Shown here one piece after another: positions 57,061 to 64,000 of a DNA stretch of 64,000 bases; the first letter of the stretch is position 1, and each line of letters begins with the position of its first letter. Position numbers and translations under genes: made by a program. The notes under the pieces are model-generated. The model had not been told where the DNA came from. It searched no databases and saw nothing but the letters and a program-made list of their open reading frames with translations. Origin of the DNA: Clytia hemisphaerica (lineage: Eukaryota; Cnidaria; Hydrozoa; Leptothecata; Clytiidae); NCBI GenBank assembly GCA_902728285.1, contig CACVBU010001377.1, positions 845,212 through 909,211 of the forward strand, given 5' to 3'.

Positions 57061-57358
57061 TTTTTTCACTTGATTTTTCAAGGGCATTGGTTTATTATAC
57101 AAAACCTATGGGTAATTTACGTTTTCCAAATCAGCTTAAGGTAATCGCTCAAATTTCCAACCTTCAATTATAAAACCAAAATTTCCAACCCAAAAATATC
57201 GAATTTCCAACCTTGGAAATCGAAAATTTTTTCCTGTGAGTATTAAACTAAAGGAAAATGGTAAATTAGAAAGTGCATTGAATAAGCAAAATGATAGAGT
57301 AAGAGATTTTCTGATCTTTCATTAAGATTTTTCAAACAGATTATCCGATTATCCAATT

Positions 57359-58369
57359 CCTGTATGCAGTAGCGGCCTGGCTTAATTTTCTTGGTGGTGC
57401 AAACTATGAAATTGGCGCCCCTGATATTTTTGTCCTTACTTGCGCCCTCCATAAATAAGTGGAAATATTAAAAGTCAGAGCAGGTGACTGGTTGAATGTT
57501 GAAAGTAACGCCCGGAATCTTTGAGTTAAAAAAGTTTTATTTATACGAATGTGGTAGTAATGATAACTTAATATCTATTTCCTTGTTATAATTTGAAATG
57601 TCATTTTCTGAACAAGGAAAATTTTTCAATTTTTAACTTTTAAAATGTCTAAAAATGCCCCAATTTATCCCGATTCAGCACCAAAAATATAAAACTCCTC
57701 AAATAAAAAACATGAGCTGTTGATACTTGAAATGGAATTTTATACCAAGTAGATTTGGTTTATATTTTTGTTTTCTAAAACTTTATCAGAAAAATTACCT
57801 AATAATCTTTAAACTTTTGCGCTGCTGGTCTTACTTTACTCCCCATTAAAGATCAATGGCTGAAAAAGGCCCCTAAAATTCGAAACTTGGCAGGAATAAG
57901 GGTTCTTTTTAATTAGGGCGCCGCCGGTGCCGCAAGCAAAAAAAATTGGTTTAAGAAACGTCAAACAGCTTAAAAGATCTTCTAAAAAGGAGAAAGTTAG
58001 TCAGCATAAGACCACAAAAACCACAGCGAGCATCAACAAGTTTCGATCTTTTTGGCAATCTCTCAATTTGGGGGTCAGCATCCTCTTTAACCACTGGTGT
58101 ATACACAACCCCCTTTTCTTGCTTTGACTTCTCACGATTCAATGTTGATAGTTTTGAAAAAATTCAAGAGAAAGGAAGCAAGGCGAAAAAAATCAACATT
58201 GCACTTATAGAAGGCGCTATAAACTTGTCGAAGGGCGCCAAATCGCCCAATTAAACATCAACAAAATTTTGGCACCCCCTTGAAAAACTCTTTTGGCGCC
58301 CCTTTCAGATCTTTCTGGGTGGTGCACTGCACACCCTGCACCCCCTGCCAGGCCGCCACTGCCTGTAAG
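57359..58369. mobile_element. 995-bp hAT-type non-autonomous element
   Basis: The element at 57367-58361 begins CAGTAGCGGCCTGGC and ends GCCAGGCCGCCACTG, the CAGTGGCGG-type terminus characteristic of many hAT elements. It is flanked by CCTGTATG (57359-57366) and CCTGTAAG (58362-58369), an 8-bp duplication with one mismatch. GGCGCC-rich subterminal phrases occur at both ends. The interior ORFs are short and unrecognised. Confidence 0.82.
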
Positions 58370-59610
58370 TTATTTAATTTATGCCATGATGAAAAATGAA
58401 TTGGTGCCGCAACATGGGCTTCATCAACCGTGGGGGTTGGCCTCTCTTTTTTTGCAGACCATACCTGAGGAAATTAGAACTTTAGAAGTTTAAACAAAAT
58501 CCAAATTATATATAGTGTTTATGACTTTTTACAAAAAAAATGCTACCTGCCTTCTCTCTCAAGCACTTAAAAATGTATTTTTTCTTTATTCATTCATAGA
58601 ATTATATTTTTCACAGGTCTATCGACCTCTACGAAATAATTTTAGATTTATAAAATATTGTCTAATCTTCATCTGTCGTCCAGCCGTCAGAAGATATGGA
58701 CAGAGAAGACGTTGTTTTAGTCTTTGTACTAGGTTTTCAAACTATCTAGGCGAAGGTTTGTTCTAGGGCTTCCTTTTAAATGCCAAACGAAATCACCATT
58801 TTCTAAATTCATTTTCTTCGCCTTTTGGCACATATTCTTTCAGTACCCCTTGAACCCCCCCTCTAAAGGAAAAAGGGTGTACAATTTAAGGCTTCAAACT
58901 TTATACTTTTTTATACTTTAATCGTAGAAATTTTAGCGAGACTAATTTTAGCGTTTTAGCGAGTTTTCCCTATTTTCGCCAAAATAAATCTCGCTAATAC
59001 ACGCCGAATCGACAGATCGCTAAAATTTATCCACGCGTAATTTCTGGTTATATTGCCTTGATACATTTTTAAATATTTCCCTACTATAATAGGGGAATAT
59101 TTGTTAAAACGGCCTTTTTCCGTCTTTTCTTCCATTTTCGATGTTAATGTTTTCTTTATTCGTGCTGCACATTATGACTAGGCTCTTCAGTCACGTGACT
59201 AAAAATCATCGCGAAGATTTAGCGGGGAAAAAAATAGTATCCTTCTATCAAAATATGGCAGGGGTTTATTTTTACCAGCTTTTCATAAAACAAATGATTG
59301 TGTTGTGTGTAAAGCTCAGAGGACTGCCTGAATTTCTCTCATGTGTGCTGAATTTATTGTCTTTCCCATAAGTAGAAGAAGAAGGGTGGAGAAAGAAGCT
59401 GAAACACATGGAAATCCAAACCATTCCTATCTTGACTTGAGAAGAAGGTGAGCATAAATTTCTTTCTGATTTCCATCATGTAGATATATATTGTCTAGAT
59501 ATTAATGGTCAAAACTTGGAAAAGCTTGTACTCTTCTCAATGCCCCATTTTTAGCCTTGATGCCAGATGCTAAAAAGAAAATATATCATAATAGATGCTT
59601 TTACTCCCTG
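58370..59610. other. No recognisable gene
   Basis: CGCTAAAAT/TTTAGCG phrases in both orientations at 58930-59040 suggest a small MITE of the TTGGCG family. Two + strand ORFs (58515 and 59141) lack any domain. Confidence 0.4.
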
Positions 59611-60310
59611 TTTACCTTTTTGTATGCTCCCCTCCCTTGTATCTTTTGTGCGCTTTCTGGGATCCTTTGGTACGTTTTGTGTGGTCCTTTTTGTACACTA
59701 CCCATGGTCCTTTTTGAATGCTTTCAGGGTACCTTTTGTACGCTCTCCGTTGGTCCTTTTTTGTGTTCCTGGGTACCTTTTTGTACGCTCCCCGTGTACC
59801 TNGTCCTTTTTGAATGCTTTCAGGGTACCTTTTGTACGCTCTCCGTTAGTCCTTTTTGTGTGTTCCTGGGTACCTTTTTGTACGCTCCCCGTGTACCTTA
59901 TTGTATATACGTTCCAGTGTCTTATTGTACCGTTCCCTGTATACATTATTGTACGTACCCCATGTACCTTATTATTGTACGTTCCAGTGTACCTTATTGT
60001 ATGTTCCCCGTGAACCTTATTGTACGTTCCCAGTGTACCTTATTGTACGTTCCTCGTGTACCTTATTGTACGTTCCTCGTGTACCTTATTGTACGTTCCC
60101 CTTGTACTTTATTGTACGTTCCCCTTGTACCTTATTGTACGTTCCCTGTGAACCTTATCGTATGTTCCCCGTGAACCTTATTGTATGTTCCCCGTGAACC
60201 TTATTGTATGTTCCCCGTGAACCTTATTGTATGTTCCCCGTGTACCTTATTGTATGTTCCCAGTGTACCTTATTGTACGTACCCTGTGGTCCTTTTTGTA
60301 CGTTCCCGTA
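59610..60310 (+). repeat. 23-bp minisatellite (CCTTATTGTATGTTCCCCGT type)
   Basis: Around 30 copies of a unit of about 23 bp such as ACCTTATTGTACGTTCC plus CCGTGT. The copies near 60150-60260 are almost identical, and those at the left are more variable and partly in a higher-order unit of about 95 bp. Long cysteine/tyrosine-rich ORFs here arise because stop codons are absent from the unit. A single N lies at 59802. Confidence 0.92.
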
Positions 60311-60811
60311 AACTTCTTTAATGGCTCAGTAATGGGAGATTTCAGCGAATGACCACACATTTGGCATTGATTACTGTAAAGAGATTATTTCCCATTATGA
60401 AATTTTGAATTTTTCTTTCCTTTCACATTCAGGTGCCAGGATTACAAATTCAACAAAGTTTGACGACCTCTAAAGCTGACAATACAATGTAACTTGCTGG
60501 CAATTATGTAATGATAATGTTGCACATTGAACCAAGGAACTCTATTGTTCCAAGATGTGATTTAATGATCAATGATACAAATGTCATGGAGTTTAGTTTA
60601 TCAAGACACAAATTTCACAAAAAAGTTTGCTGGAAAGTGTTGTAAATATTTAGCAATACTGTAACTAAATGTGACAATTTCAAGGTTGACAATTTGTATA
60701 TTATCACATGAATACTAATGTAACAGATGTTATGCACTGGAAATCTAAATCTGTAAAGAAGGAGATCCATTTTTAAGTAACTTTTTATTTGTGAATGGTA
60801 TAATATGGTGG

Positions 60812-61689
60812 TTTAAAATATCGGCAGGTCCAAAATGCATAAAACATAATGCATATTGCATAATGCATAATGCATAATATATGAAAAATGTCAATTTTAG
60901 AGGTTATAGTAAGGAGAATTTGAATGATAATACTTTCAACAAAACAAATATACCACTTTCTGCCAGAAAATAAAGGGTAGAAAGCTGTAAATTTGAATTT
61001 TGGATGATGAAGAAAATCCATGATCCACTGAAAATTCTTGCCGCCATTTTGATTTTCATAGTTGTATTTTACAGAACGTAGTATAGTGTAGAAAAAACAC
61101 GAAAATATCTCCTCTGTATATTACTTTTCTAACTTGAAAACGTAAATTTTATAGCAAGATCTTTATTCTGGGTTTTCTCAGAGATCTTTTCGAACAATTG
61201 CTAATAAATTTCAACGGGTTTTCCCTCTTACAAAGCATTAACCATGTGAATTCTTTTTGTTAGATAAGCCAATATCCAGCCAATATAAATTAAAGAGCTT
61301 CATGCGAAAGCTAGATCTAAGAAAATAGAATTCGAATTTTTTTACATTCGAATGTTTATGTATTTACCTTTTTTTTGAGAAAGAAAAAGGGGAAAACCTT
61401 TCTGATCTGTTGCATCTTCTTATTATTTATGCTGACGAAAAACCCTTTGTTGTTATGATTCGAATGTTTTCTTTTTCGTTCAGATTCGAAAAGTAAATAT
61501 CATGTCTGGGAAATCCCTCTGATTGGAATGTTTACTTAAGAAACTCTTCTAAAGAGGTTTTCGCGGTTTTAGCATCTACAAAGGAGAGTTTTAGAAAATA
61601 TAATATCGTTCTGTAAATTACACAATACTATTATGCATTATGCAATATGCATTATGTTTTATGCATTTTGTACCTGCCGTTTAAAATAT
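60812..61689. mobile_element. 858-bp TIR element with 10-bp target duplication
   Basis: The element at 60822-61679 starts CGGCAGGTCCAAAATGCAT and ends in its near reverse complement, with TIRs of about 60 bp made of TGCATAATGCATAAT and AACATAATGCAT steps. It is flanked by TTTAAAATAT at 60812-60821 and 61680-61689. The 9-10-bp duplication fits Mutator-like elements. No transposase was recognised inside. Confidence 0.87.
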
Positions 61690-62205
61690 TGATGACAAGG
61701 AAGTTTTTCATATGAAACTAATGTGTACAACATATTTTGATATCTCCCAAATTCATATTGCCATATTTCCATATTAGTCCCTTAGTAGACAGTCTCAAGA
61801 TATTTTGGCACTTTCTTACTCAGATGAGTCTTAGAATAATATCAACTTGTAAATCTAAGATTTTATTTCCTTAATGAAGGTAAAAACCAATATTAGTTGA
61901 ATAAAATACATTTATTTTTGTGTTAAAATTATTATCATTTGCATGCAATTTTTAACAAGTTTTTAGACTTATATCATCTGTGAACATGTCTATAAAATAA
62001 CGACAATTTTTAGCAGGAATATGGTTATATTTTGTTTTGCATCGGATATTGCTTAATATAAAGGCTTTAATAAATCTAAGTTACTAAGTTGGGGCTTTAG
62101 GATAATCTGTGAGGTTCGACTGCGACTACAATCTATGCTCTGAGCTATTGGAGGAAATATTTAACCACATCTTTGTGGCTCTTGTTCAACAAAAAAAGTA
62201 TACTT
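61690..62205. other. No recognisable feature; may hold the 3' end of the rve gene
   Basis: The minus-strand exon ending at 62208 has a GTAAGT donor, so at least one more exon is expected to the left. I could not identify it with confidence. Confidence 0.4.
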
Positions 62206-62207
62206 AC

Positions 62208-63573
62208 CACATTTTTCCATATCATATTTCTCTGGGAATGAATAAATATGATTTGGTATACCATCAGGTAAATAACATCCTCTTTGCTTTCTTATTCTAT
62301 GCGTGTTCCAAACCAGATCTTTAAACTCATCAAGTTCTCGTTGGATTAGTGGAATCATAACGTACTTCATCTCTAGTAGAAATGATAGGACTTGATTTAA
62401 GAAATAAACTGATCAAAACATTCAATCCAGTCTATTTTATTATTATTTCTCAACGACCTTAAGAGAAGTCCATCATTTTGCTAAACAAAGCCTCATAATA
62501 ACCTATTTTTATAGGTTTTCAAATAGTACATTTTACAACCCCGGGCAACTTATTTGACCCCTCCTATGTTAATTAAGCATCAAAGAATGAGGTTGTACGT
62601 ATTCCAGAAATAAAATGTACCTATCTTGTTCATTTTCTGGATCATAATGATGCTGATCTTTAAGCCAAACGAGCCCCTCTTTGAAGAATTTTTCAAGTCG
62701 CTCATGTAACTCTCGCCACCAACGTTCAATCTGTTATTTAAAGTCGAGAAATTCGAAATATTAATTTTATATTTTGCCTAAACCCCTTCCCTTAAAAAAA
62801 AATTTGCTTGACATCGTCGCTAAAAATAAAAAACTTTATCCTTTGCTCATTTGTATATAAAAAGACTCAGACCTCATTGTTTATAATTCAATACCTGGTT
62901 AGTTGTCGACGGACCATAAATAACAGAATCACATGGTTCATCAATCACCTGGTCTTCGCTACAAGTTTTGTTTCGTAGATAGGATTGCATTGTTGCCATT
63001 GTCCCAGTTTCTGAACCTTTATCAATTCGCATAAAATTAGGCATACAATTAGATTTGGATAGGTAGTCCCAATGCCACTTTCCAATCAGCTGTGGGTTGC
63101 TGTTTGTATCCCATACTTTTAACCAAAGAATTTTGCGACTGGCTGTATCAATGCAACCATAGATAGCAAGAATAAAAGTGACCTCTCGGTTTCTTTTTGT
63201 TTTGAAGTCTTCGCTCCTCTAGTAGGTCAGGGTTAGCATCATACATGACGTTATGGACTACATCTCGTGGCACATTCATGGAATATTTCTGCCGAATTTT
63301 CTGGTGCATAGCCCTGTATCCGAGCAAAGCACCAGGTCCAGCCATTTCTTTTGTCACGGCACTTTCTATGCGTTCAATTGGAATTGTGTAATCAGTGTAT
63401 CGAATGCCAAAATGTGCTAATCGACGATCAAGAGATCTCAAACTCCATGGGTATTGAGAAAAATCTCTCTGAAAAAAGTCAAATATTTCCTCTCTTTTGG
63501 TTCTTGAAGCCACATAGTTTTTTAACGCAGCTTTAAGTTCGTAGTTATTCTTCCAACTAAAAGAGTACGCCAT
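62208..63573 (-). pseudogene. Integrase-like (rve) transposase gene, spliced, internally deleted
   Basis: It starts at ATG 63573. The first block (EEIFDFFQRDFSQYPWSLRS; AGPGALLGYRAMHQKIRQKY) runs to about 63195. It is followed in another frame by AIYGCIDTASRKILWLKVW, then MRIDKGSETGTMATMQSYL, CDSVIYGPSTTNQ and a donor after 62895. The next exon, 62730-62621, reads IERWWRELHERLEKFFKEGL. Then 62372-62208 reads ELDEFKDLVWNTHRIRKQRG and GIPNHIYSFPEKY, with donor GTAAGT. Order and motifs fit an rve/IS3-like transposase family widespread in invertebrate genomes; superfamily naming is uncertain. The D of GCIDT and RIDKGSET is present. About 20 residues before AIYGCID, including an expected conserved Asp, are deleted with a frame change. 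Confidence 0.78.
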
Positions 63574-63785
63574 TTTGCATTCTCTCAGGCAAATCTAAAA
63601 AGGTCAGAAAAATTAAATCGAATGTTTTCTTTTTTTGGCGCGAAATATTATTCACCATCCATTTGAATAATATATACAATCTAAAAGTCGTACCTCAAAA
63701 CAACTAGCGGGAAAATTATTCCAACTTTCAATCTATTTGAAGTACGCAAACATCCTAAAGGTTATAACTCAAAACAACTATCTGT
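63574..63785. other. 5' flank of the rve gene
   Basis: A TCGAATGTTTTCTTTTTTTGG phrase near 63619, similar to the Harbinger subterminal TCGAATGTTTTGT and to 61345 and 61460, lies upstream of the minus-strand ATG. The phrase ACTCAAAACAACTA repeats at about 63693 and 63768. Confidence 0.4.
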
Positions 63786-63996
63786 GGCAGTTCTCGGCCT
63801 GTCGTATTTTACATTTTTATTTCAAAAAGATTTTTATAAATGACAGTTGTCGGCCTAGCAAATATTTTTATTTTTATTTTTAAAAATACATTTAATTTTG
63901 ATTTGGCAGTTCTCGGCCAATGAGTTATTTAATTTTCAACTTTAATCTTTTATTTCTATTTTAAAATAATATTTTCTTATGTGGCAGCTCTCGGCC
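63786..63996. repeat. Interspersed GGCAGTTCTCGGCC motif, four copies
   Basis: Copies at 63786-63799, 63842-63855 (variant GACAGTTGTCGGCC), 63905-63918 and 63983-63996 (GGCAGCTCTCGGCC) are in the same orientation, spaced 56-78 bp by A/T-rich DNA. The array runs off the window end. Confidence 0.8.
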
Positions 63997-64000
63997 ACCA

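Noticed and set aside
59557-60197. ORFs of 113-205 codons rich in Cys, Tyr and Pro
   Set aside because: They follow the 23-bp minisatellite exactly and are open in more than one frame; there is no start context, splice or domain support.

Overview
The window looks like nuclear DNA of an animal with a compact, A+T-rich, transposon-laden genome. Genes are split by GT-AG introns, there are no bacterial-type operons, and AATAAA-type poly(A) signals occur. DUF6589-type proteins, a MADF/PIF-Harbinger pair and a non-LTR reverse transcriptase with an inserted zinc finger together suggest an invertebrate, perhaps a cnidarian. That is inference from family distribution; no marker gene here fixes the species. 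Two single-N positions (56257 and 59802) show that this is assembled scaffold sequence.

Layout. 1-5 kb: A+T-rich DNA with small fold-back repeats and a 255-bp hAT-type MITE. 5.1-7.8 kb: a 2.7-kb terminal-inverted-repeat (TIR) element with target duplications, carrying one intact zinc-finger ORF. 8.2-10.2 kb: the best host-gene candidate, a three-exon gene for a small secreted cysteine-rich protein, whose second intron holds two transposable elements. 10.3-15.5 kb: a series of non-autonomous elements, including a 1.12-kb element with 10-bp target duplications. 15.8-19.3 kb: a near-complete PIF/Harbinger transposon with a two-MADF accessory gene and an intact DDE transposase. 20.7-22 kb: a 5'-truncated LINE. 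22-28 kb: nested TIR elements, two of them abutting at a shared TTAA. 27.8-31.95 kb: a giant fold-back element built of layered, mutually inverted tandem repeats. 33.5-37.4 kb: a decayed DDE-like transposase gene with a dispersed 14-bp motif on both sides. 37.8-50.5 kb: remains of a SWIM zinc-finger protein and a many-exon DUF6589 gene, interrupted by a decayed LINE on the opposite strand. 53-59 kb: a small coiled-coil host-like gene fragment, MITEs, minisatellites and a 995-bp hAT-type element. 59.6-60.3 kb: a 23-bp minisatellite. 60.8-61.7 kb: a 858-bp element with 10-bp target duplications. 62.2-63.6 kb, minus strand: a spliced integrase-like (rve) transposase gene with an internal deletion.

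How the parts relate. Most coding capacity is transposon-derived. The only pair with an evident joint role is the Harbinger transposase and its MADF DNA-binding partner. The secreted cysteine-rich gene and the 53.4-kb fragment are the likeliest host genes. Several transposase genes carry single-base frame changes at A or T runs and premature stops, so they are decaying copies, or in a few cases may contain assembly errors. All boundaries, repeat counts and alignments were made by eye.
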